64,000 nucleotides of DNA from Bacteroidales bacterium. GTDB taxonomy: Bacteria > Bacteroidota > Bacteroidia > Bacteroidales > P3. The notes beneath the pieces were generated by a model. The model searched no databases, had not been told where the DNA came from, and worked only from the letters and a program-made list of their open reading frames with translations. The DNA is taken from positions 62,001-126,000 of the forward strand of contig JAGBJI010000008.1 of the NCBI GenBank assembly GCA_017934545.1. The letters run 5' to 3'. This document shows, piece after piece, positions 26,847-35,164 of the stretch. Numbering within the stretch: position 1 is the first letter of the stretch; each line of letters opens with the position of its first letter. The position numbers and the translations under genes are program-made.

Positions 26847-28115
26847 ATGAAAAAGATAATAATATTAATTACGGTAGCAATAATTGCTGTTAATGTGATG
26901 GGACAAAATCCGAATGTAGATTCGTTGAATTTCAGAGAATATGAGGATTTGTACTATTTACCTGATGCAATGATGACCAAATGTATTACTTTGGATGCCT
27001 CAAACACTACAGGAAGTCTGGTAATGGATATGTATAATGGGTTTTATAAATTAACAAGTTTTACTTTCTTTGATAAACTCGGGCAGACATTTATTATGGA
27101 TGTCGCCCAATTGTATGATGTAAATGATACATTGGAGATAACGGGAGTGTCAGTGTTTTTATTCAAAGTGCAATACGGGTCAATGTTTCCTTTTGTAGGA
27201 ATAGCAGATACGGGGTTTAATTTTATAACCAAAGTACCTGTACCGAGTTATCACAACGACCCTGATAAACTGACACCGTTTTGCAGGTATAGGGAATTGT
27301 TTTTTGATAAACCGATAAAGGTCAGCGGAAAATTTTATGTTATGTATGACAACCCTAAACCTTTACCGGGTTACAATTGGGATGTATCGCTTCCTATATC
27401 GACATATAGATACCATGCTAACGGAGCGGCAATAAATAAAAATATGCCGTATAATAATTGTGATTCGGACACATTATTCAGATTAACTGCAAGGCAATTT
27501 TACACCAATCTTGCGGGTACACAAATAGATTACGAAAACAGTAATCCGGATTGGACAGATTATAGCAATTTAGGTACGGCATTTATGTTTCCTATATTGA
27601 AAGAACCGATAACTCAAACGGAGATTGACGAAGAGAGTGCGACGGTATTGTACGGCAATTCGTATCAAGTAACCGACACAATAGAAAGAAACGACAGCAC
27701 AATATTGCGTACTGCAACTATAGTGTGCGATACATCATTGTCGGCAGACACAATAGTACATCTGTATATGCACAACACCAACCACAAAGACTCAATCATC
27801 AAAGGCGATACGACCATTATCTGTGATACGTTGAATATACAATATACTTATGTTACCAACTCTTTGAACAACCCGACGCTTGAACGGTTTACCTCTGTCT
27901 TTCCGAATCCTGCGGATAAGGAGTTGAACGTTTTGTGTTCATATAAGATAAAATCCATAGAGATATACGACGAAAGGGGAGTGATAGTTGAAAAGATAAA
28001 CAAGGTGAACTCATACAGTAGGGTGATAGATATACAAAAGTATAACAAAGGCAACTACGTACTGAAAGTAATCACCAACAGCGGAAGCGTTAACAAAAAA
28101 TTCGTAGTTCAATAA
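26847..28115 (+). CDS. Secreted protein with type IX sorting domain, cassette gene B copy 1
   Basis: 422 residues with a signal peptide (ending VNVMGQ). The C-terminal 75 residues (from SVFPNPADKELNVLC) match the type A sorting domain of the type IX secretion system: the FPNPA motif, an IEIYDERG strand and a final KFVVQ. Export across the outer membrane and surface attachment or release are inferred. The body is novel, with TIERNDST and an aspartate/threonine-rich linker before the sorting domain. A strong AAGGAGG ribosome site precedes it. Confidence 0.78.
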   Translation: MKKIIILITVAIIAVNVMGQNPNVDSLNFREYEDLYYLPDAMMTKCITLDASNTTGSLVMDMYNGFYKLTSFTFFDKLGQTFIMDVAQLYDVNDTLEITGVSVFLFKVQYGSMFPFVGIADTGFNFITKVPVPSYHNDPDKLTPFCRYRELFFDKPIKVSGKFYVMYDNPKPLPGYNWDVSLPISTYRYHANGAAINKNMPYNNCDSDTLFRLTARQFYTNLAGTQIDYENSNPDWTDYSNLGTAFMFPILKEPITQTEIDEESATVLYGNSYQVTDTIERNDSTILRTATIVCDTSLSADTIVHLYMHNTNHKDSIIKGDTTIICDTLNIQYTYVTNSLNNPTLERFTSVFPNPADKELNVLCSYKIKSIEIYDERGVIVEKINKVNSYSRVIDIQKYNKGNYVLKVITNSGSVNKKFVVQ

Positions 28116-28143
28116 AAGAAAGAAATAAAAAAAGAAAAAGAAT

Positions 28144-29559
28144 ATGAAAACAGTAAAAACGTTTTTATCGGTGCTGATGGCGGCACTGATAATTATGCCT
28201 CTGACGGCATACAGTCAAATGCAGAATTATGCTGCATACGGAAACATATCAATAATGCGAGAGTTTACAAATGGTTACGGTTTGAAAATTAAACCATTGA
28301 AGGCAATGGATTATCATGTTGTTGATGTTATCACCTGGGTTCATCATAATACATATAATCCAACGATAGATATTTATAGTGAAAAAACATTTCCTTTACT
28401 CCTACAAACAGATACATCAATGTTTATGTGGACAACAAGTCATCCAAACGATGTAAAGATAGTAAAGATACCGCATTGTGAGATACGGGATTTTGATATT
28501 GTGGACGGAATGATATATTTTTGCGGAGAGGATTTGTTAACGGGAAAGCAATTTATAGCATATACATCAGTGCCGTCATTGTTTGATACATCGGTGTTAA
28601 ACATTAACAGATACGATATAGATTTTACGGACGGGGCAACCAAATTAACAAAGATAAAATATTATACAAATGCAGACGGTGAAAGAAAATTGGCAATAGT
28701 GTCAAATACACCGATAGGATTCAGCCGTTTTATAGATTATACGATTTCGTCAATATACGGAAATAATTATTACGAAGCCTACGGAGTAACGATGTATGTA
28801 TTGACAGATGTATTAAAGACAAACAATTATATAAGTTTAGTTGGAAAATTAGTCGGTTCTTCACCTGCAAATATGGTAATCTATAGACATGATAAAAATG
28901 CAATTCCTATATATGAAGGCAGGGACTATAATGTAATGACAGGAATATGTGACATATATTTGGATTCCGGCTTTAATGCAACGGTAATGGATACATCTAT
29001 AGATAATATAGTTATAGGGTATTCCATACCGGGATATACGAACTTTAGTTTAATGGATTTAAATGATATGTCAAACTTTCATATACAATACATATCAACG
29101 CTGACAGACACTTGTGCGAAGATAACAGATATGAAATACGATAAAGTAAATCAAAGATTGTTTGTTTTAATGTGCGACGGAGCGGATAAAAAGGACAGAA
29201 TAGCAGAAATTGATGTATATAATCCTAACAGTATAGTGAATGTAATTACCCCTGTATTTGCTTACAACGAATATAGTTTATCCCGAAGCCTGACATTTTA
29301 TGATGACAATCAATATTATACGGTAGTAGGGAGATATCTTTTCGGTAATATGTGTTGGTTTGATAAGGTGAATCCTGCGTACCAAGATGCCAGATGTTAT
29401 ACGGTGTCCCAAAATTATTTGGTGGATGCGGGACAAATGCCAGACCCGTTTCAAAGTGTTTATGATTTCTTTTATCCTATGCAACAGGCGACACCAAATT
29501 CGTTGAATATAATACATGAAACCAGAAGATATGAAGTTATATGTGAAAGAAGTGAATAA
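28144..29559 (+). CDS. Secreted protein of unknown function, cassette gene A copy 2
   Basis: 471 residues. A paralogue of the protein encoded at 25398: nearly the same signal peptide, and shared segments such as KIPHCEIRDFDI, YFCGEDLLT, MCDGADK and RIAEIDVYNPNS. The rest has diverged, so this is not a recent exact copy. No sorting domain. It lies 28 bp after gene B copy 1. The shared role of A and B is unknown; the pairing suggests that they act together. Confidence 0.65.
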   Translation: MKTVKTFLSVLMAALIIMPLTAYSQMQNYAAYGNISIMREFTNGYGLKIKPLKAMDYHVVDVITWVHHNTYNPTIDIYSEKTFPLLLQTDTSMFMWTTSHPNDVKIVKIPHCEIRDFDIVDGMIYFCGEDLLTGKQFIAYTSVPSLFDTSVLNINRYDIDFTDGATKLTKIKYYTNADGERKLAIVSNTPIGFSRFIDYTISSIYGNNYYEAYGVTMYVLTDVLKTNNYISLVGKLVGSSPANMVIYRHDKNAIPIYEGRDYNVMTGICDIYLDSGFNATVMDTSIDNIVIGYSIPGYTNFSLMDLNDMSNFHIQYISTLTDTCAKITDMKYDKVNQRLFVLMCDGADKKDRIAEIDVYNPNSIVNVITPVFAYNEYSLSRSLTFYDDNQYYTVVGRYLFGNMCWFDKVNPAYQDARCYTVSQNYLVDAGQMPDPFQSVYDFFYPMQQATPNSLNIIHETRRYEVICERSE

Positions 29560-29582
29560 AAATAAATAAGGAGGAAGATAAA

Positions 29583-30863
29583 ATGAAAAAGATAATAATA
29601 TTAAAGACAATGGTAATGACAATGGCAATAATTGCTGTTAATGCATGGGGACAAAGTCCGAATGCAGATTCGTTGAATTTCAGGGAATATGAAGACTTGT
29701 ATTATTTACCTGACCCAGTGATGACAAAGTGTATTACGTTGGATGCAAGTACACAATATGGTAATCCTCCTATTTTTCCATCAGGTTTTGGACAAATTGA
29801 GGAGGTAGAATTATTTTATAAAATAGGACTGACTACAATAATGGATGTTGCACAACCATATATTGTACAAGATACATTGGAGATAACGGGGGTATCGGTT
29901 TATTTTTATAAAATACAATACGGAGCAATGTTTCCGTATGTGGGCATAGCAGATGCAAGTTTTAACTTTATGGCCAAAGTACCTGTGCCGAGCTATCACA
30001 ACGACCCTGATAAACTGACACCGTTTTGCAGATACAGGGAATTGTTTTTTGATGAGCCGGTAAAGGTAAAAGGTTCGTTTTATGTTATGTATGACAATCC
30101 TAAACCCTTGCCGGGTTATAATTGGGACGTTTCGCTTCCTATATCTGATTATAAGTATCTGGCATCAACTGCAAGCATACAAAAGTTTAAAGGTAATATA
30201 AATAATTGTGATTCGGATACATTACCTACAGTTATGGCGAGAATATTTCAAACTGATTATGCGAGTACTAAAATTGATTCAACGTTAGGTGTGCTTAATT
30301 GGACGGGACTTACTAATTCTCATGCGGCATTTATGTTTCCTATATTGAAAGAACCGATAACCCAAACGGAGATTGACGAAGAGAGTGCGGCGGTATTGTA
30401 CGGCAATTCATATCAAGTAACCGACACAATAGAAAGAAACGACAGCACAATATTGTGTACGGCGACCATAGTGTGCAATACATCATTATCGGCAGACACA
30501 ATAATACATATGTATATGCACAACACCAACCACAAAGACTCAATCATCAAAGGCGATACGACCATTACCTGCGATACGTTGAATATACAATATACTTATG
30601 TTACCAACTCTTTAAACAACCCAACGCTTGAACGGTTTACCTCTGTCTTTCCGAACCCAGCGGATAAGGAGTTGAACGTTTTGTGTTCATATAAGATAAA
30701 ATCCATAGAGATATACGACGAAAGGGGAGTGACAGTTGAAAAAATAAACAAGGTGAACTCATACAGTAGGGTGATAGATATACAAAATTACAACAAGGGA
30801 AATTACGTACTGAAAGTAATCACCAACAGCGGAAGCGTTAACAAAAAATTTGTAGTTCAATAA
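29583..30863 (+). CDS. Secreted protein with type IX sorting domain, cassette gene B copy 2
   Basis: 426 residues. A paralogue of the protein encoded at 26847. The last 175 or so residues, including the sorting domain, are almost identical in both protein and DNA. The N-terminus is also close, but the middle differs. This mosaic suggests gene conversion at the ends or selection for change in the middle. AAGGAGG ribosome site upstream, terminator downstream. Confidence 0.78.
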   Translation: MKKIIILKTMVMTMAIIAVNAWGQSPNADSLNFREYEDLYYLPDPVMTKCITLDASTQYGNPPIFPSGFGQIEEVELFYKIGLTTIMDVAQPYIVQDTLEITGVSVYFYKIQYGAMFPYVGIADASFNFMAKVPVPSYHNDPDKLTPFCRYRELFFDEPVKVKGSFYVMYDNPKPLPGYNWDVSLPISDYKYLASTASIQKFKGNINNCDSDTLPTVMARIFQTDYASTKIDSTLGVLNWTGLTNSHAAFMFPILKEPITQTEIDEESAAVLYGNSYQVTDTIERNDSTILCTATIVCNTSLSADTIIHMYMHNTNHKDSIIKGDTTITCDTLNIQYTYVTNSLNNPTLERFTSVFPNPADKELNVLCSYKIKSIEIYDERGVTVEKINKVNSYSRVIDIQNYNKGNYVLKVITNSGSVNKKFVVQ

Positions 30864-30879
30864 GACGGATTGATAAAGT

Positions 30880-30913
30880 AAGGAGCGGAAAACATTGTTT
30901 TCCGCTCCTTTGG
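30880..30913. terminator. Bidirectional terminator
   Basis: Perfect 14-bp stem (30880-30893 with 30897-30910, loop 3) between the secreted-protein cassette and the convergent murF-alr gene, with short T-runs on the right. Confidence 0.75.
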
Positions 30914-30915
30914 TT

Positions 30916-33327
30916 TTATTCTTGGTAATAAACTCTTTTGATGCGTTGCGAAACCGATGTAAATATTTCGTAAGGAATGGTGTTTAAGGCTTCGCTCAAT
31001 CGGAACACGGGGTTTTCGTTGCCGAAGATAACCACTGTGTCACCCTCTTTGGCATTGGTCTGGGTTATATCTATCATGCACATGTCCATACAGATGTTTC
31101 CTATTATCGGACACAACTTGCCGTTGACATATACCTGAATATTGCCGCAGCCGAGGTGACGGTTCAATCCGTCTGCATAGCCTATAGGAATAACGCCTAT
31201 ACGCATGGCATTGGCTGAAACAAATCTTCGGGAATACGAAACGTCTTCGCCCGCTTTTATCTCACGTGTTTGGGTGATGGTTGACCGCAGTTTGTGGACA
31301 AATCTCAACTGTCTTTGTTCGGCGGTGTTCACTCCTATGCCGTACATGCCTATACCCAAACGTACCATATCGTAATGTGCTTGCGGAAAGCGTACGGAGG
31401 CTGCCGAATTGCACAGATGCCGCAATATTTTGTAGTCAAAATGGTTCAATATAAAGCCGCTCATCTGTTCGTAAAGGTCAATCTGTTGGTATGTATAGGC
31501 GTCCAACGCCGTATCGTCCGCACCGTAAAGATGTGAAAAGACGCTTGCGATGTGAATGTTTTTGTGATTTTTGAGCGTATGCACCAAATCGGTTAAATCT
31601 TTGGCTTCAAAACCCAATCGGTGCATGCCCGTATCAAGTTTGATGTGGACTTTTATTTTTTCGTTTATAAACCTGTCCAAAACCGATTGGCTGTGTACTA
31701 CGGGTTCAAGGTTGTATTGCAAAAATTTGTCCGTATTGTTTTCGGGCGTCATCACCATTATAGGCTTTTGAATACCTTTTTGCCTCAACTCCACGCCTTC
31801 GTCGGCAAAGGCAACGGTGAAATAATCCGCCAAATTGTCTTTTTCCAAACAATAAGCCACCTGATAACCGCCGCAACCGTACGAAGAGGCTTTGACCATC
31901 GCCATAACCATTGTGTCGGGTTTGAGTTTTGAACGGAAATATTTTACGTTGTCTTCCAATGCAGACAGGTTTATTTCCAACACACTTTGGTGTCCTTTGG
32001 CGGCAAGTGCCTGCGTGATTCGCTCAAAGTGCATGCTGCTTGCCCCTTTTATCAGAACGGCTTTGTTTATAAAGTCTTTGCGGTGAAGGTTAAGCAAAAA
32101 CTCTTCAACCGAAAGATAAAACTGTTTGTTTTCAACGGTTATAAGGTCTTGGTAGGTGTAGAAATCAGGTCCTACGGCAATCAAACGGTTTATTTTTTTG
32201 TTGACAATCAAACGGTTTATATCCTCATAAAGTTTGTGTTTGTCGGTTGTGCTTTGTTGCAAATCCGAAAGGATAACCGTTTTTGACACTTTGTTCTGAC
32301 CGTTCAGATAATCCAACGCTATTTCAAGCGAAACCAAATCGCAGGAATATGAATCGTTGACTATTATGCTGTTGTTTATTCCGCTCAATATCTCAAAACG
32401 GCTTTCCAATTGCTCCAACTGTCTGACTGCCGACTGCAAATGTTTTTTGTCAATGCCTGCTTCAAGGCATAGCAAGTAAGCATTTATGGCGTTTTCCGTG
32501 CTTGCCGGGTCGTCAAAAGGCAGGGTGAGTTGTTTTTCTATTTCGCTGTGCAACACCGTATCCCACGGATAATCGCCCCAAGCAATGACTTCTATATTGT
32601 GTTCCTTGGCAAAAGTCTTTATCTTGCGGGTCAGCATGGAATTGTTGTCGTGGTATATCATCTTTTTGCACGAAGCGAACAGTTTGAGTTTCTCTTCCGT
32701 TTTTTGTTCAAGGCTTTCAAAGTTGGCTTGATGGGCATCGCCTATATTGGTAAATATGCCTATGTCGGGCTGAAGTATGTCCGCCAATTTTTCCATCTCA
32801 CCCGGGCGGGATATACCTGCTTCGAACACTCCCAACCCGTCGTCCTGCTGCATTTGATACACGCTGTAAGCAACGCCTATCTGCGAGTTGAAACTTTTAG
32901 GATTGCTGCATGTTTTGAGTTTTCCGCCAATAAGGCGTATTATCCAATCCTTTGTTATGGTTTTTCCGTTGCTTCCCGTTACGGCAACGATTGTCCCGTT
33001 CATACGTTTTCTGTATTCTTTGGCAAGAGTTTGCAAAGCCTCAAGGACATTGTCAACAACTACGAAAGTAGCATCGCCGTAGGCTTTGTCCGAAGGCGGA
33101 GTGTGGGTGATGAAAATACGTATACCTTTGTTGTAAAGGTCGTTTATATATTTTATGCCGTCATTTTTGTCGGTCTTTAAGGCAAAAAACGCAGTGCCTT
33201 TCACTTGGTTAAGCCTGCGGGAGTCAAACAAAATGTTTTCAATGCAGGAAAATTCATGCGTTTGCCCGTATACAATGCCGTCGGTGTATGCCGCAAGTTC
33301 GTGCGGAGTCAGTTTTTTGTTGCACAT
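30916..33327 (-). CDS. murF-alr: Fused MurF ligase and alanine racemase
   Basis: 803 residues. The N-terminal half (1-430) is MurF-like, with the ATP loop GSNGKTITKDW and GVFEAGISRPGEM, and joins D-Ala-D-Ala to the UDP-MurNAc tripeptide. The C-terminal half (from about 440, LEINLSALEDNVKYF) is alanine racemase, with the PLP lysine in MAMVKASSYGCGG, the arginine segment RLGIGMYGIG and CMDMCMID near the second catalytic tyrosine. One chain thus makes D-alanine and uses its dipeptide in wall synthesis. This fusion is known in Bacteroidetes. Confidence 0.93.
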   Translation of the reverse strand: MCNKKLTPHELAAYTDGIVYGQTHEFSCIENILFDSRRLNQVKGTAFFALKTDKNDGIKYINDLYNKGIRIFITHTPPSDKAYGDATFVVVDNVLEALQTLAKEYRKRMNGTIVAVTGSNGKTITKDWIIRLIGGKLKTCSNPKSFNSQIGVAYSVYQMQQDDGLGVFEAGISRPGEMEKLADILQPDIGIFTNIGDAHQANFESLEQKTEEKLKLFASCKKMIYHDNNSMLTRKIKTFAKEHNIEVIAWGDYPWDTVLHSEIEKQLTLPFDDPASTENAINAYLLCLEAGIDKKHLQSAVRQLEQLESRFEILSGINNSIIVNDSYSCDLVSLEIALDYLNGQNKVSKTVILSDLQQSTTDKHKLYEDINRLIVNKKINRLIAVGPDFYTYQDLITVENKQFYLSVEEFLLNLHRKDFINKAVLIKGASSMHFERITQALAAKGHQSVLEINLSALEDNVKYFRSKLKPDTMVMAMVKASSYGCGGYQVAYCLEKDNLADYFTVAFADEGVELRQKGIQKPIMVMTPENNTDKFLQYNLEPVVHSQSVLDRFINEKIKVHIKLDTGMHRLGFEAKDLTDLVHTLKNHKNIHIASVFSHLYGADDTALDAYTYQQIDLYEQMSGFILNHFDYKILRHLCNSAASVRFPQAHYDMVRLGIGMYGIGVNTAEQRQLRFVHKLRSTITQTREIKAGEDVSYSRRFVSANAMRIGVIPIGYADGLNRHLGCGNIQVYVNGKLCPIIGNICMDMCMIDITQTNAKEGDTVVIFGNENPVFRLSEALNTIPYEIFTSVSQRIKRVYYQE

Positions 33328-33402
33328 ATATTCTTTGTGTATGTAGTGTATGGTTTCCGCCCTGTTGATTCAATGCCGCAGCGGAAAATTTCAACAAATA
33401 AA

Positions 33403-33449
33403 AACGTTCCATGAATACATTATATTAATATAACAATCCATGAAACGTT
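33403..33449 (-). promoter_or_regulatory. Leader hairpin of murF-alr
   Basis: In the transcript, an 11-bp stem (AACGTTTCATG pairs with CATGGAACGTT with one G-U pair) encloses a perfect 14-bp palindrome TTATATTAATATAA. It lies between the -7 box and the start codon, in a leader of about 115 nt. A regulatory role is possible but unproven. Confidence 0.4.
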
Positions 33450-33450
33450 G

Positions 33451-33458
33451 CAAAATTA
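33451..33458 (-). promoter_or_regulatory. -7 box (TAATTTTG, minus strand) for murF-alr
   Basis: TAnnTTTG consensus, about 125 bp upstream of the start codon, directly before the leader hairpin. Confidence 0.65.
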
Positions 33459-33510
33459 TAAAAAAATCTTTAAAACCAAATGCCGCAAAGGGCAAATTGT
33501 AAAGAATTTT

Positions 33511-33948
33511 TTATCTCAAGGCTTTTAATTCTTCATTTGTTAACGCTCCGGGAGAAGCAATTATGCACCGAAGCAAATCTTTTGACCAATTAAATTTTTC
33601 GGTAGCCGTTTGTATCCACTTGCCTTGGAATCCGTCCAAAATCTTTTCCGTCTTTTCGGAAGGCGATATAAACAAATCCTGTTTGTTTGCAGTTACAAAT
33701 TCTTTCAAAGCGTTGATGTGTTGTTTTTCTTCTTGCGTAAAATCCAATTTCATCAAATCATCAAATTTTGCACACCACAGTTGGTACTTGTTTTCGCCCG
33801 GTAAATCCCTGAAAATACGCTGTTGTTGACGTTGGTCGGTGATTTTTGAAAACTCACTCCACTGCATTTGTCTTGTGTTTTCGTTTTGTGCCGTTGCAAA
33901 CAATGAACAAAGCATTGCCATACAGACGATTAATACTGACTTTTTCAT
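33511..33948 (-). CDS. Secreted fulvocin C-related propeptide-like protein
   Basis: 145 residues with a signal peptide (ending LFATAQ). It resembles the middle of the upstream neighbour: W-x-E-(F/L) near the start, a D-x-x-Q turn, LW-x-x-K-x-D, a helix before (D/N)LF, and a final (P/G)GxLT. It lacks the cysteine-rich C-terminal peptide and has only two cysteines in the mature part. It may be a partner, chaperone or immunity factor for the bacteriocin-like product, from which it is separated by 24 bp. That role is inference. Confidence 0.55.
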   Translation of the reverse strand: MKKSVLIVCMAMLCSLFATAQNENTRQMQWSEFSKITDQRQQQRIFRDLPGENKYQLWCAKFDDLMKLDFTQEEKQHINALKEFVTANKQDLFISPSEKTEKILDGFQGKWIQTATEKFNWSKDLLRCIIASPGALTNEELKALR

Positions 33949-33972
33949 AAATGAATCCTCCTATTATATTTA

Positions 33973-34635
33973 TTAATAACAAATTCCGTCACAATTTTTT
34001 AACCATAAGAATCCGCAGTTACGCTTATCTTCAAAACATGCTCCAGATGTATGGCAGGATTTACGCCACCAGCACCAGTCGTCTACGGTGGAGCAATCAC
34101 AAAGACCTAATGCATTTGAAACTTCAGCATTATTAAGTCTGTTAAGAATATCGGTTAATTCGCCTCCGTGAGCAATTATACCGAATTGAGTTGCTTTAGC
34201 CATTCCTATACTGTCGGCTTGATGAAGCCAATCTGATTCAAATGTTAAAAATTCATTCCATAAAAGTGTATCAGAATAAAATCTATCTGTGAATAAATTA
34301 GGTTGATTCTCTATATATGAATACAAAGAGTCAAGTAAATCTGATTCATCTGATGACCATCTGTAATTATTTCTTACTTCATCAACTTTATCTAACCAAA
34401 AAAGATGTTTCGCTACGCTATTCATGCTTAAATAAGCAACATCTTGTAGAGAATCAGGTAGTTCAAGCCACTCTGCTCTGGTTAGATTTTCAGGGTCAAT
34501 CTCATCATTTAACAGATACTTTTCTAAACGTTTACTGCATTCTGATTTTGAATCTTCACTGTTATTACATCCTGTAAGAATAAAGCAAGAACTTAAAATA
34601 ATTAAGCCTGCAATTTTTAATCTTATTTTTCTCAT
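33973..34635 (-). CDS. Lipoprotein with a fulvocin C-like cysteine-rich C-terminus (putative bacteriocin precursor)
   Basis: 220 residues. The lipoprotein signal ends LTGC (Cys23). A helical middle (about 45-175) shares a pattern with the downstream gene product. The last 42 residues (179-220) hold eight cysteines, beginning CDCSTVDDWC and ending NCDGICY. As I recall it, mature fulvocin C of Myxococcus fulvus starts ANCSCSTASDYC and also has eight cysteines, with the same first five spacings (1, 6, 5, 5, 6). So the gene likely belongs to the fulvocin C-related family. Whether the peptide is cut free and kills is not known. Own -7 box. Confidence 0.72.
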   Translation of the reverse strand: MRKIRLKIAGLIILSSCFILTGCNNSEDSKSECSKRLEKYLLNDEIDPENLTRAEWLELPDSLQDVAYLSMNSVAKHLFWLDKVDEVRNNYRWSSDESDLLDSLYSYIENQPNLFTDRFYSDTLLWNEFLTFESDWLHQADSIGMAKATQFGIIAHGGELTDILNRLNNAEVSNALGLCDCSTVDDWCWWRKSCHTSGACFEDKRNCGFLWLKNCDGICY

Positions 34636-34686
34636 TGTTTTAATGTTTTTTGTTGTATTTAATTATTAATATGAATTTATATTTTG

Positions 34687-34694
34687 CAAATATA
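34687..34694 (-). promoter_or_regulatory. -7 box (TATATTTG, minus strand) for the fulvocin-like locus
   Basis: TAnnTTTG consensus read leftwards, 51 bp before the start at 34635. Confidence 0.65.
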
Positions 34695-34777
34695 TAAAAA
34701 TAAATGTTACAAATAAAATACTATTTATACAAAACAGACGTAACGGACACTTTTATCATAATTTGGTAGAAAAAAAA

Positions 34778-34849
34778 CATATGTTTTTCGTTTCAAAAAC
34801 ATATGTTTTTTTATAAAAATTCATATGTTTTTTTAATAAAATACATATG
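34778..34849. repeat. CATATG quartet at exactly 22-bp spacing
   Basis: CATATG at 34778, 34800, 34822 and 34844, each between A- and T-runs. It lies in the 529-bp gap 34636-35164 between the divergent fulvocin-like locus and gdhA, about 85 bp from the first promoter and 190 bp from the second. The rest of the gap is AT-rich and shows no gene. Confidence 0.8.
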
Positions 34850-35036
34850 TTTTTTTCAAATGAAGCGGCGTTTGGTTTTTGTTAAGTGCAATTTCATAGG
34901 TTTTAACGGTGTTTTTTCTGTGTTAAGAATTATTTTTTAACAATGCAACACTCTTTTTTACAATCATATAAACTAATTGTCAATAAATTTGTTGAAAAAA
35001 AACAAGAAAAAATTTCGCCATATTATCAAATAGTTA

Positions 35037-35044
35037 TAATTTTG
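35037..35044 (+). promoter_or_regulatory. -7 box (TAATTTTG) for gdhA
   Basis: TAnnTTTG consensus. The leader to the gdhA start is about 115 nt, long for this window. Confidence 0.65.
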
Positions 35045-35066
35045 CGTTGCGTTCCTTGAAACAATA

Positions 35067-35091
35067 CAAAGACAGTGCGTAGCACGCTTTG
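35067..35091 (+). promoter_or_regulatory. Leader hairpin of gdhA
   Basis: CAAAG(35067)-aca-GTGC-GTA-GCAC-g-CTTTG(35091) forms a stem with an internal loop in the transcript leader. It may affect stability or translation; no known riboswitch class is recognised. Confidence 0.35.
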
Positions 35092-35164
35092 TTGCGTAAA
35101 TTTAAGGAGTTGCAGGAGAAATAAAATAACATAAAATAAATAACATTAAAAAAACAAAATTACA

